Assembly (NCBI GenBank): GCA_018698975.1
Contig: JABIPQ010000032.1
Coordinates: 1 to 39,987 of the forward strand
Length of the DNA stretch: 39,987 nt
DNA from: Gammaproteobacteria bacterium
Lineage (GTDB): Bacteria > Pseudomonadota > Gammaproteobacteria > Pseudomonadales > Pseudohongiellaceae
Direction of reading: 5' to 3'
This document shows, in pieces, positions 7,969 through 16,345 of this stretch. The notes beneath the pieces were generated by a model. That model searched no databases and was not told the origin of the DNA. It saw nothing but the letters and a program-made list of their open reading frames with translations. Every line of letters begins with the position of its first letter. Position 1 is the first letter of the stretch. Made by a program: the position numbers and the translations under genes.

Positions 7969-8886
7969 ATGTCGGGAATTAACAGAAGGGAATTTATGGC
8001 CTTGTCTGCGAGTGTAAGTGCTTTGGCTGCAGTCTCCGGATCATCCACCAGCAGTGCTGCATCAAACTCAGGCATGTTTGTATGTATGCACGGGCTGACA
8101 TCCAGTGGCTTTGACTTTCGCACCGTGATGGAAGGCTGGTCGCGAGCAGGAATTACCGCCGCTGAACCAGATTTGCCAACGGCGAAAAAATTTGAAGACA
8201 GCAATGGCGCAGGTTCTGCGCGACTGCTGATGGATGACCTTGGCATCACAGCGGTGTCATCCACCAATCAATTATTCCTCGAGGAAAGTGGGCCACGGCG
8301 TGCCCAGGCTGTGGAAGATCTGAAATGGAAAGTGGCGCTGGCTGAATCATTGGGAGCAGACAGGCTGGTAATACCTTCGGCCGCCGGGCAGGCTCATACC
8401 ATGGATGATTACGATCAGGTGTTTGAAAACCTGCGTGAAGCCGCCGAAATAGCCAAACCCCATAATGTTGCATTGATGGTTGAGTTCACTCGTTCATCTA
8501 CCTTGATTAATAATGTGCGCACTTGTCTGGATGTTGTGCGAACTGTAGATCATCCCAATCTGAAATTTATGATTGATGTTTATCATTTCTGGTCAGGCAC
8601 GAGTAAGTTTGAAGATCTGGATTTGATAGAACAGGGAGAGATTCACCATATCCATTTTGAGGATACCCCAGCCTTGCCGCACCTTGAAGTAGTAGAACGC
8701 AAAGACAGAGCTTATCCGGGCGAAGGTGTCGCTCCATTGCAACGCATTGTGGATAAACTGGCAGAGAAGGGTTACAGCCGAGCGCTGTCTCTTGAGTTAT
8801 TTGACCCGGTGGTACAGAACACAGATCCGGAAATTGTTGCCAGAAAAGGGATTGAGACGATTACGCCTTATATCCGGGGACAGTGA
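7969..8886 (+). CDS. Tat-exported sugar isomerase/epimerase-like TIM-barrel protein
   Basis: The 305-residue product is of the xylose-isomerase-like TIM barrel / AP-endonuclease-2 superfamily, as seen from LAESLGADRLVIPSAAG, the metal-ligand region VALMVEFTRSS, KFMIDVYHFWSG (D and H ligands), IHHIHFEDTP and the late glutamate in SLELFDP. Such enzymes use a divalent metal to isomerise or epimerise keto sugars such as hydroxypyruvate or tagatose. A Tat leader (INRREFMALSAS, R6-R7) is unusual for this mostly cytosolic family. The final residues RGQ and the TGA stop are encoded by the left arm of the repeat at 8876, so the natural C-terminus may have been replaced. It lies downstream of the oxidase and may act on the same substrate. 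Confidence 0.85.
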   Translation: MSGINRREFMALSASVSALAAVSGSSTSSAASNSGMFVCMHGLTSSGFDFRTVMEGWSRAGITAAEPDLPTAKKFEDSNGAGSARLLMDDLGITAVSSTNQLFLEESGPRRAQAVEDLKWKVALAESLGADRLVIPSAAGQAHTMDDYDQVFENLREAAEIAKPHNVALMVEFTRSSTLINNVRTCLDVVRTVDHPNLKFMIDVYHFWSGTSKFEDLDLIEQGEIHHIHFEDTPALPHLEVVERKDRAYPGEGVAPLQRIVDKLAEKGYSRALSLELFDPVVQNTDPEIVARKGIETITPYIRGQ

Positions 8887-8948
8887 CTTTAATTATGGAT
8901 TTATAAGAGACTTTTAGCTTATATCTAATAATTAAAGTCACTGTCCCC
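8876..8948. repeat. REP-like perfect inverted repeat, copy A
   Basis: Arms of 21 bases at 8876-8896 and 8928-8948 are perfect inverted copies with a 31-base loop; the outer 15 bases are GGGGACAGTGACTTT. The left arm supplies the stop codon of the isomerase gene and the right arm ends one base before the stop of the convergent oxidase gene, so this also sits where a bidirectional terminator would be expected. The same 15-base terminus recurs in copy B. Confidence 0.9.
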
Positions 8949-8949
8949 T

Positions 8950-10152
8950 TTACCGCACTGCCGCTGCAGTAATATCCGCCAACGTCGGTGTCCCGGCCTG
9001 TGTCATAGCCACTTCCAGTTCGCTGTCCAGAATTTGCATAACCTTTGTCACACCTTCCTGTCCAAACGCCCCCAGTCCCCAGATATAAGGCCTGCCAACA
9101 CAAACCGCATCTGCGCCGAGAGCCAGAGCTTTTAAGACGTCTGTGCCGCGACGAATACCACCATCAACAATGACCGGGATACGACCGCGTACAACGTCCG
9201 CCACTTCCGGTAATGAATCAATGGTGGCGAAACCGCTTTCATCGCCTCTGCCACCATGATTGGAAACATAAATGCCGTCGACACCTGCCCGTAATGCCAG
9301 CCTGGCATCTTCAGGCTGGGTAAGACCCTTGATGACCAGTTTCATGTCGGTGGAATCACGCAGGCGTTTAACCCATTCCCAATCCATGGCGGGGTTGGAA
9401 GATCTAATATTGCCCGGCGCGTTCAAGCCCTGCAGCATGGCTTTATCGGCAAAGGTGGAACCCGGGATATGGCATTCTGAACAGTTATCAGAGCTTCGAT
9501 CAAAGCGTCGCATGCGGTCCTGATTGCGGGCAGGAATATCGGTAGTCAAAAACAACACATCAGATCCTGTGGCTTCGACGCGGCGTAATATGCCCTGGGT
9601 TATTTCCCACACATCAGTGGGGTAGAGTTGATACCAAACAGGTTCCCCTCTTGCCTCAGTAATATCTTCAATGCCAAAAGTGGCCGCTGTAGACATAATC
9701 ATTTTGTGGCCACTGGCTCGTGCCCCGTGTGCTGCTTCAATGTCGCCATCGGGGTGTGCCATGCCTAATCCGCCCACAGGGGCCATAATTATCGGGGAGG
9801 AAAGCGTATGTCCGAACAGTTCGGTTTGTCGGTTAATGGTGCTGACATCAATCAATCGTCTGGCGCGCAAATGAAGTCGCTCATAGCCTTCACGATTGGC
9901 ACGCAGAGTCAGTTCATCATCAACGCCCTGGGAAATATAAGTCCAGTGCGCCTGATTCCAGTTGCGTAGTGCAACGTTTTCCATATCAAAGACATTAACA
10001 GCCCACTGAGCAGATTCAGCAATGTAATCTTTATCATTCAGACGTTGGGCCGCGCCAGCAGGAATCGCTGGCAGGCCAAGAGAACCTGCCAGAAGTGGAC
10101 TGCCGGCAAGAAACTGTAATAATTTTCGTCGTGAATAGTCTGTTGGTGTCAT
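8950..10152 (-). CDS. Second Tat-exported FMN-dependent alpha-hydroxy-acid oxidase, CxxCH type
   Basis: From the ATG at 10152 the product has 400 residues and begins with a Tat leader (YSRRKLLQFLAGS, R8-R9). It is a paralogue of the oxidase at 6610: catalytic H299 in SNHGGRG, IPVIVDGGIRRGTDVLKALALG and CVGRP. It too has a CxxCH, CSECH at 224-228. The open frame extends to a TTG at 10188, but those 12 codons are encoded by the left arm of repeat copy B, so the ATG before the Tat motif is preferred. Neither start has a good ribosome binding site. The gene is bracketed by the 15-base repeat ends in inverted orientation, which suggests it was inserted as a unit or that its flanks were invaded by repeats. 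The substrate is unknown. Confidence 0.9.
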   Translation of the reverse strand: MTPTDYSRRKLLQFLAGSPLLAGSLGLPAIPAGAAQRLNDKDYIAESAQWAVNVFDMENVALRNWNQAHWTYISQGVDDELTLRANREGYERLHLRARRLIDVSTINRQTELFGHTLSSPIIMAPVGGLGMAHPDGDIEAAHGARASGHKMIMSTAATFGIEDITEARGEPVWYQLYPTDVWEITQGILRRVEATGSDVLFLTTDIPARNQDRMRRFDRSSDNCSECHIPGSTFADKAMLQGLNAPGNIRSSNPAMDWEWVKRLRDSTDMKLVIKGLTQPEDARLALRAGVDGIYVSNHGGRGDESGFATIDSLPEVADVVRGRIPVIVDGGIRRGTDVLKALALGADAVCVGRPYIWGLGAFGQEGVTKVMQILDSELEVAMTQAGTPTLADITAAAVR

Positions 10153-10163
10153 GGCGTGGGAAT

Positions 10164-10235
10164 GGGGACAGTGACTTTTTTTATTCAATAATAGGCTGCT
10201 TTGACTCTTACTGAATAAAAAAAGTCACTGTCCCC
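10164..10235. repeat. REP-like perfect inverted repeat, copy B
   Basis: Perfect 24-base arms at 10164-10187 and 10212-10235 enclose a 24-base loop. The outer 15 bases are identical to copy A, while the inner arm (TTTTATTCA) and loop differ. The element fills the whole gap between the oxidase start and the stop of the PQQ dehydrogenase gene, ending five bases before the latter. Confidence 0.9.
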
Positions 10236-10240
10236 GTTGT

Positions 10241-11338
10241 TTAGCCTCTTGGTGTCAGTTTCAAAAGTCTACCTTCGGGGCCGTCTTCGATGACCCAGAT
10301 ATTGCCTGCGGGACCTTGCTCAAGTCCACGAATTCTTCGTCCCATAACAAAACGCTGGGCTTCCACAGCGTTGTCGCCGTTCACCACAATGCGCATGATG
10401 GACATGGAAGACAGACCACTGATAAAGGCATTGCCTTTCCACTCGGGGAAAGCGTCACCGGTATAAAACATCAGACTGGATGGTGAGATCACTGGATTCC
10501 ACCAGACTTTTGGTTTTTCAAATTGACCGCTTGTGTCAGTGTCATGATCTGGAATAACTTCGCCAGTGTAATGGTTGCCATTGGAGACAATTGGGTAGCC
10601 ATAGTTTTCGCCAGCAATAACCAGGTTCAGTTCATCACCGCCGCGTGGCGCCATTTCAACATTCCAGAGACGCCCATCATTATCAAAGGCAATACCCAGA
10701 GGGTTGCGATGGCCATAAGACCAAACTTCTGCCGCGATGCCGCCCTGACTTGCGAAGGGGTTGCCTGCAGCTGGTGTCCCGTCATCATTTAGACGAACGA
10801 TTTTGCCAAGAGTCGCATTCAGGTCCTGAGCAGGATCATATTTATTACGCTCACCTGCGGAGACAAACATATGACCCTCAGCATCAAAGGCGATACGGTG
10901 GCTGAAATGCAGCCCGCCATCTACTTTAGGAAAAGCACGCCAGATAACTTCAAGGTTTTCGATTGCAGGAGCAGCAAGATTTAGTGTGCCACGTGCTACA
11001 ACAGCACCGCGGGTTTCATTAGCGCCGGCTTCAACATAGCTGATGTAGAGAGTATTGTTGGAGGCAAAATCAGGATGCAGAACGATGTCACCAAGTCCAC
11101 CCTGAAAGAAGTAATCGACTTCCGGGGCACCTGCAACTTCTGTTGTATTGCCATCCTGGGTAACCAGTTGGATAGTGCCGCCTTTCTCGGTAACCAGAAT
11201 GCGGCCATCAGGCAAAAATTCCATAGCCCAGGGTTCATTCAGGTCGGCGACAGGAGTAGAAACAAAGGGATAGGGAACCTGAGCCATTGCTGAGGTGCCC
11301 AGAAATAGTCCCAGGGCTAAAATGAAGAGTTTTTTCAT
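10241..11338 (-). CDS. PQQ-dependent sugar dehydrogenase
   Basis: The 365-residue protein has a Sec signal peptide (cleavage near AMAQ) and the six-bladed beta-propeller pattern of the glucose/sorbosone dehydrogenase family: LNEPWAMEFLPDGRILVTEKGG, a catalytic-region histidine in HFSHRIAFDAEGHMFVSAGE, a GKIVRLNDDGT blade, YGHRNPLGIAFDNDGRLW and ENYGYPIVSNG. Such enzymes oxidise aldoses or sorbosone in the periplasm and pass electrons to the respiratory chain via soluble carriers. It lies directly upstream, on the same strand, of the oxidase but separated by repeat copy B. It shares the family with the gene at 19873 but is clearly divergent. The exact sugar cannot be told from sequence. Confidence 0.9.
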   Translation of the reverse strand: MKKLFILALGLFLGTSAMAQVPYPFVSTPVADLNEPWAMEFLPDGRILVTEKGGTIQLVTQDGNTTEVAGAPEVDYFFQGGLGDIVLHPDFASNNTLYISYVEAGANETRGAVVARGTLNLAAPAIENLEVIWRAFPKVDGGLHFSHRIAFDAEGHMFVSAGERNKYDPAQDLNATLGKIVRLNDDGTPAAGNPFASQGGIAAEVWSYGHRNPLGIAFDNDGRLWNVEMAPRGGDELNLVIAGENYGYPIVSNGNHYTGEVIPDHDTDTSGQFEKPKVWWNPVISPSSLMFYTGDAFPEWKGNAFISGLSSMSIMRIVVNGDNAVEAQRFVMGRRIRGLEQGPAGNIWVIEDGPEGRLLKLTPRG

Positions 11339-11559
11339 ACTAATGACCTCGTTTGGTGAGTCGTTTGCGATCGGAAAATATTATTCAACTTTTTATAAGT
11401 TAGTTATTTATTTGTTCAGACCTGAATTTATGGATAATCTTCACTTATTGTTATTGGACTGTTGGTGAGGACATTTATCCAGGGATTGGGAGTATATAAG
11501 TCATTTTCAGTGAAATCCATTCTCTGGCCATGTGGTTCTTGCAAGGTGATTAAGAAATT

Positions 11560-12063
11560 ATGACAAAAGAGCTGATACTGATGCGCCATGGTAAGTCCGA
11601 CTGGAGTAAACCGGTCTCGGATTATCTGCGGCCAATCAAGAAAAGAGGCTTTCTGGAATCAAGTAAAATCGGGAATTAGTTGCAGGATCAGGGGCTGGTG
11701 CCGCAGCTTATTATCAGCTCTCCTGCTCAGCGCGCTCGGGAAACTGCTGAAACGCTTGCTCAGCAGATGAATTACAGTATTGAAAAGATAAGCTGGAATG
11801 AGTCTGTTTATATGGCTGATGTCAGTGAACTGCTTGATGCCATTGCCACGACACCCGAACAGTGCCAGCGCCTTATGGTCGTTGGCCACAATCCGGGCCT
11901 GGAAGATTTATTATTTTATTTGACGGAAGAAATAGATATTCCGGAGGACGGCAAGGTAATGCCCACTGCCATAGTTGCTGTGCTGGAAACTGACCTGGAT
12001 TGGTCTGCACTCGAACATTCTTCCTGCAAATTGGGCATCATTGCCAGAGGGCGATACCTCTAG
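11560..12063 (+). pseudogene. sixA: Phosphohistidine phosphatase SixA, interrupted by in-frame TAG
   Basis: Reading from ATG 11560 gives the SixA N-terminus with the catalytic RHG (H10) and SDYLRPIKKRG, then AAT TAG TTG at codons 39-41, then the rest of SixA in the same frame: PQLIISSPAQRARETAE and the second catalytic histidine in VVGHNPGLEDLL. Total length of 167 codons suits SixA (161 in E. coli). The TAG at 11677-11679 occupies a position where, from memory, SixA has Trp (TGG), one base away. SixA dephosphorylates phosphohistidine on ArcB and nitrogen-PTS proteins. The product is probably inactive unless the amber codon is read through; restart at the TTG 11680 would lack the RHG. A sequencing error is an alternative. 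Confidence 0.85.
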
Positions 12064-12090
12064 GCACTGGTAAATGCCTGATCCAGGCGT

Positions 12091-15000
12091 TTAACGATTA
12101 AACAGATTTTCCAGCGCTCTGTTTAACAGTTCCTGCCGAGGATCAATTTCTTCTTCGGGTTCAGTTTCTGCCGGACTTTCGGTTTCGGTTCCAGTTCCTT
12201 CTGTGACTTCATCGCCAATAGCCCGCTGGATAAGGTCGCTTAGTCCTCTTTGTACGGCGGAGCGAATAGCGCCGGCAAGGATGGATTGTATATCGGGCAG
12301 GCAGGTAGGGTTGTTTATTGAGCCGCTGCAGGCAATGGGAAGAGAGTAGCCGCCAATATCATAGGCCTGTTCATCACTGGCAGGTGTCTCATCGACATTG
12401 GCGATCATGTTGAAGGCGATGGAGTCATTGCTCAGATTCACCAGAGTGCCGCGTCCGCTAACATCGAAGCCAGATGATTCAATCAATAGATCATCAGTAG
12501 TAACAATACCATTGCTGACCGTAATGCTTGATGAAAACGAGTCAAAGGGTGTGCGTTCACCACGCACTATAGTGCGAGGACGCTGCTCTCTTATCATGGC
12601 TTCAACCTGATTCAATACACTGCCAACATCAAAGCCTTTCAGGACACCATCCTGCAATGCCAGGGAACCCTTGCCATTTAAGTTGCGTTTAATCGTGGCG
12701 GTATCGGCGCCGCGCCCGCTTAGTGAGAGCTGGATATCACCGGAGCCGGAAATATAACTGGCATCCATAAAATCCTGTAACAATGGCGCAAGGTTAATGC
12801 CGGTGAGTGTGGTATCCACGCTGGCGCTTGGTATGTCGTTATTCACATTCAGGCGAATATCACCTGTATAAGAACCTTGATAAAGGTTGGCGCTGATCGG
12901 AGCGAGTGCCAGTTGGCCATCACTGGCATTAATAGAAAGCGCCAGATCATTCAGATTAAGGTCAGAGTAGGTCAGCTGACCAATATTTAATTCCCCATTC
13001 AGATTAAGATCGCGCAGGCTATCAACAGGTAATTCAGTATTGCCTATCTCACTACTGTTTACAGAGGCGCCATTGTCCGGTGCCAGATAGCGATCAAGAT
13101 TAATGCTGTTTATAGACAGATCAAAATCAACGGCGAGGTTATCGAAATCAGTCAGGGCAAGCTCACCGTTAAAGCGAGAATCATCGAGAGTCAGGTCCAG
13201 ATTGCTGAGACTAAGATCGTTATTTGACCCCGAAAAAGCACTAGTCAGTGCGAATGTTTGAAACACCGAGTTGTCCACAGTGGCGGGTAACTGTTGATTT
13301 ATCTGCTGCATGAAGCGGCGCAAATTAATATTGGGCAGGGAGACCTGGCCGTTATAAATCGGATCGCTCATGATATTGCGTGCGTTCACACTGCCCTGCA
13401 AATTAAGACCCAGTCCTGCCAGGCTAAATGATTCTGTAGTGAGCGTTTCTCCTTCAAGGTCAAGAACCATATTGGAATCCAGAGCGAGAGTAACAGGCGA
13501 GTTCGGGATGCGCGGACCGGACAGAACGAGATCGAGATTAAAGGGGGTTAAATTGAGGCTGGTTTTCGTACCATTTACTGCTGCTGTGAGATTAAGTGAC
13601 TGTACTACTTCAGCCAGTCCAGGCTGCTCTATGGCAGTCAGAATTTCTGCCATGTTTCTACCGCTAAGATTCAGCTCGCCCACCATGGTGCCATTGGTAT
13701 TCTGAAAATTACTTGCCTGTAGTTCGCCGGTCAGGCGAAAGCCAAGAAAACTGGCTTGCACGCCACTGAGGTCAATATTGCCTGTGGCCATATTGACATC
13801 AAAAGGTGCGTTGATAGTGAAATTTTTATTGCTTGAGTTGCGCAGCTCTCTGCCGTACTCATTAAGGGTTGAGTCTCTGCCCTGGGTCAATTGCCCGACT
13901 ACCTGCATCAGCAATGGCAGGTCAGGACCGCTGGCATTCAGGCGCCCCTGGAATACTGGTGATTCAGTATTCATGTTACTGGCGGTGATATTGCCACTGA
14001 TGACTGCGCCCAAAGCTCTGGCTTCCAGTTCCGGCACATTGATATTGCCGGTTTCCAGATTGGCATCAAAGCGTGTGTTGAGCAGGAAGGCCTGATCCGG
14101 TGATTGCTGCAAGTCTCTGCCGTACCTTGCCAGGGGAGAATCACCACCACCCTGCAGTTGGCCTGCTACTTCCAGCAGGGTAGGAAGATCTGGCCCCGAG
14201 GCATTAATCGCGCCGTTGATTATTGGAGTACCAGCCTGAAGATTTGTTGCGCTGATATCCCCGGTAATGGTGGCATCAAGCAGGCTGGCATCAAGGCCGC
14301 TGACGGTAAGGCTGCCTTCAGCAGGACTACTTTCAAACAAACCGTTAATGCGGGATGTCCTGCTATTTAATCCTGTTATCTGGTTTACCAGGGCATCGTT
14401 TTCCAGAATGCGGAATAGCACAGCAAGATCATTGCCCGCTGCGGCAAGATTGACCTGATAAAGCGGTGTATCGCCAAGAAAATCCTGACCGTTGATATTG
14501 GCATTGATCTGCGTATCCAGTGCATTCAATGAAAAGTCACGCAGGGTAAGCAAATGTTGCGCAAAGTCCACACTGACTGAGCTTGTTATTGCAATATCAG
14601 CAGAACCGTTTGGCACATTCGGGCCAGACAGGGTGCTGGTCAAATTCAGAGGGTTCAGGTCATAACGCTCGTTGTCCAGGTCGTAAATTATTGTCCCGGT
14701 TAGATTGATTAAAGCAGACAGGGCCGGTTGAGAAGCGCTGGCATTCAGACTCAGACCAAGCTCTACCGGTTCGCCGTACACCAGTTCACCGGTACTGACA
14801 TCGATATCATTCAGGGTATAGAGGACATTGTTTAAGCGGTCATCAAAAGTCAGCGAGGCATTTTGAATATCTACCCCGCCAAGTACAAGATTATTGAGGC
14901 TTGGCTCTGCCGCTACAGAGTCTCCATTTTGAGCAGTTGCCGGAGAGCTAAAACTCCAGTTACTTTCACCTGCAGCATTGGTTTCCAGATGGATTTGTGT

Positions 15001-15339
15001 GCCCTGCAGGTGAATCGTGTCAATTTCATATTCCCGATCCAGCATGGGAAGAAGCTTGACCCTGAATTCTGCTCGCTGTGCTTCCAGTAGCGGGGTGTCA
15101 CTGAAGTCGGGGGGATTGGCAATGACAACATCTTGCAGGCTTAGTCCTAACCAGGGATAGAAGCTTAGGGCGATATCACCATTCAGGGTGAGTACCAGTC
15201 CGGTGTTTTGTTCAAACTGTTGAGTGATAAGATCTTTATGAGTATTGGGGTTAACATTAAGAACATAAAGAAAAGCAACCAGGACGATGGTGAGTACCAG
15301 GCTTATCAGGGAGGCGGTAATTTTTAATAATTTTTTCAT
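12091..15339 (-). CDS. AsmA-family inner-membrane-anchored periplasmic protein
   Basis: The 1082-residue protein has a single N-terminal membrane anchor (LLKITASLISLVLTIVLVAF) and the AsmA N-terminal pattern (LNGDIALSFYPWLGLSLQDV, LLDREYEIDTIHLQG), a long beta-rich middle, and a C-terminal AsmA_2-type region (LSGRGADTATIKRNLNGKGS, IESSGFDVSGRGTLVNL). AsmA-like proteins span the periplasm and are thought to move phospholipids to the outer membrane. It is much longer than E. coli AsmA (617). Part of the excess is an internal duplication: residues 379-467 and 468-556 are two 89-residue repeats starting NASGPDLP, with a degenerate third from 557. The C-terminal tail is acidic and Glu/Thr-rich. 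It converges with sixA, 27 bases away. Confidence 0.92.
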   Translation of the reverse strand: MKKLLKITASLISLVLTIVLVAFLYVLNVNPNTHKDLITQQFEQNTGLVLTLNGDIALSFYPWLGLSLQDVVIANPPDFSDTPLLEAQRAEFRVKLLPMLDREYEIDTIHLQGTQIHLETNAAGESNWSFSSPATAQNGDSVAAEPSLNNLVLGGVDIQNASLTFDDRLNNVLYTLNDIDVSTGELVYGEPVELGLSLNASASQPALSALINLTGTIIYDLDNERYDLNPLNLTSTLSGPNVPNGSADIAITSSVSVDFAQHLLTLRDFSLNALDTQINANINGQDFLGDTPLYQVNLAAAGNDLAVLFRILENDALVNQITGLNSRTSRINGLFESSPAEGSLTVSGLDASLLDATITGDISATNLQAGTPIINGAINASGPDLPTLLEVAGQLQGGGDSPLARYGRDLQQSPDQAFLLNTRFDANLETGNINVPELEARALGAVISGNITASNMNTESPVFQGRLNASGPDLPLLMQVVGQLTQGRDSTLNEYGRELRNSSNKNFTINAPFDVNMATGNIDLSGVQASFLGFRLTGELQASNFQNTNGTMVGELNLSGRNMAEILTAIEQPGLAEVVQSLNLTAAVNGTKTSLNLTPFNLDLVLSGPRIPNSPVTLALDSNMVLDLEGETLTTESFSLAGLGLNLQGSVNARNIMSDPIYNGQVSLPNINLRRFMQQINQQLPATVDNSVFQTFALTSAFSGSNNDLSLSNLDLTLDDSRFNGELALTDFDNLAVDFDLSINSINLDRYLAPDNGASVNSSEIGNTELPVDSLRDLNLNGELNIGQLTYSDLNLNDLALSINASDGQLALAPISANLYQGSYTGDIRLNVNNDIPSASVDTTLTGINLAPLLQDFMDASYISGSGDIQLSLSGRGADTATIKRNLNGKGSLALQDGVLKGFDVGSVLNQVEAMIREQRPRTIVRGERTPFDSFSSSITVSNGIVTTDDLLIESSGFDVSGRGTLVNLSNDSIAFNMIANVDETPASDEQAYDIGGYSLPIACSGSINNPTCLPDIQSILAGAIRSAVQRGLSDLIQRAIGDEVTEGTGTETESPAETEPEEEIDPRQELLNRALENLFNR

Positions 15340-15801
15340 TGATCAGTTTTTACTCTAATGAGAGCCCGGATGCATTGAGGGTATTCAGGCGTGATTATCT
15401 GCCCCTTTAATAGACAAAAGTATGGACAAGATAACAGGCCAGATATTAGACCAGTACTTTGGTCTCAATGTTTCCGAGAGTGTAAAACAATTATTACTTT
15501 TAGAGAGATAATTTTCCTGTCATGGTTCAGTTCTGCTTCATTTTGGTGTTTTGGGGATGTCATGAAAATACGGTGAGAAATTGGAGTTTACTTTCTGATT
15601 TTTCAATCTGGGAGGGTGCAATTGCACGGGATAGGTAAAACCAATCGCCGATTTATAAATTAACAATTAGACAGATGATAGTCTGATCATTATATTTGGC
15701 CTAAGTCGAGAGTTTCTGTTGATTCTCCAATACTGACTTCACGAAGTCCCGGACTTCAATTATACGTTTATAAAATAGCAGTAATAATTAAGGAGTGAAC
15801 T
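15340..15801. other. 462-base intergenic region upstream of rubrerythrin
   Basis: No convincing gene is seen. The region holds three short perfect palindromes: AGACCA-6-TGGTCT (15448-15465), GTGCAATTGCAC (15616-15627) and GACTTCACGAAGTC (15735-15748). The last is about 55 bases before the rubrerythrin start and followed by a TATAAAAT box near 15769, so it is placed like an operator. AAGGAG precedes the rubrerythrin ATG. Confidence 0.4.
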
Positions 15802-16221
15802 ATGTCTTTAGCAGGTTCAAAAACTGAACAAAACCTCAAAGATGCATTTGCAGGTGAATCACAGGCTAACCGCCGTTATTTGTATTTCGCCGCCAAAGCT
15901 GACGTTGAAGGCTATAATGATGTTGCAGCAGTATTTCGTTCTACCGCTGAAGGTGAAACTGGTCATGCCCATGGTCATCTGGAATACCTGGAAGAAACAG
16001 GTGATCCCGCAACAGGTTTACCTATTGGTGGAACTTCTGACAACCTGAAAGCGGCGATTGCTGGCGAAACCCATGAGTACACAGACATGTACCCTGGAAT
16101 GGCCAAATCTGCCCGTGATGAAGGCTTTGATGAAATTGCTGACTGGTTTGAAACTCTGGCGAAAGCTGAACGTAGCCATGCCAACCGTTTCCAGAAAGCG
16201 CTCGACAGTCTGGACGCTTAA
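15802..16221 (+). CDS. Rubrerythrin-family diiron protein lacking the rubredoxin domain
   Basis: The 139-residue protein is a single ferritin-like four-helix bundle. Diiron ligands are visible as E19, E52-xx-H55, E89 and E123-xx-H126. The C-terminal rubredoxin domain of classical rubrerythrin is missing, as in the shorter erythrin-type members. Rubrerythrins reduce hydrogen peroxide using electrons from small redox proteins. AAGGAGTGAACT precedes the ATG. The gene heads a three-gene unit with an Fe-S (heterodisulfide-reductase/GlpC-like) protein and a DUF3501 protein, an arrangement I recall from many proteobacteria; the Fe-S protein is therefore a plausible electron donor, although this is inferred. 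Confidence 0.93.
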   Translation: MSLAGSKTEQNLKDAFAGESQANRRYLYFAAKADVEGYNDVAAVFRSTAEGETGHAHGHLEYLEETGDPATGLPIGGTSDNLKAAIAGETHEYTDMYPGMAKSARDEGFDEIADWFETLAKAERSHANRFQKALDSLDA

Positions 16222-16268
16222 AATTTATACCGTCCGGAGTGATTAAGCATTATCCCGGCCTGTGGCAG

Positions 16269-16291
16269 CCTGACTCTCAAAAAGAGTCGGG
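16269..16291 (+). other. Intercistronic hairpin after rubrerythrin
   Basis: CCTGACTCT (16269-16277) pairs with AGAGTCGGG (16283-16291) around a CAAAA loop, with one G-T wobble. No T-tract follows, so processing, mRNA stabilisation or partial attenuation between rubrerythrin and the Fe-S gene is more likely than full termination. Confidence 0.45.
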
Positions 16292-16345
16292 CGACCACAA
16301 CAAAAATTCTCAGAATTCAATTTGCCCTTATTTGATAGCAAGCTC

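Noticed and set aside
10153-10188. Upstream TTG start of the second oxidase
   Set aside because: The added 12 codons are repeat sequence and would precede the Tat motif without a ribosome binding site.
7909-10235. Possible complete insertion sequence or CRISPR array formed by the palindromes
   Set aside because: No transposase gene is present in the window, and the repeats are irregularly spaced with unlike loops, so neither an IS nor a CRISPR array is supported.
15391-15576. 61-codon plus-strand frame in the gap before rubrerythrin
   Set aside because: No ribosome binding site, odd composition and no recognisable similarity; treated as intergenic.
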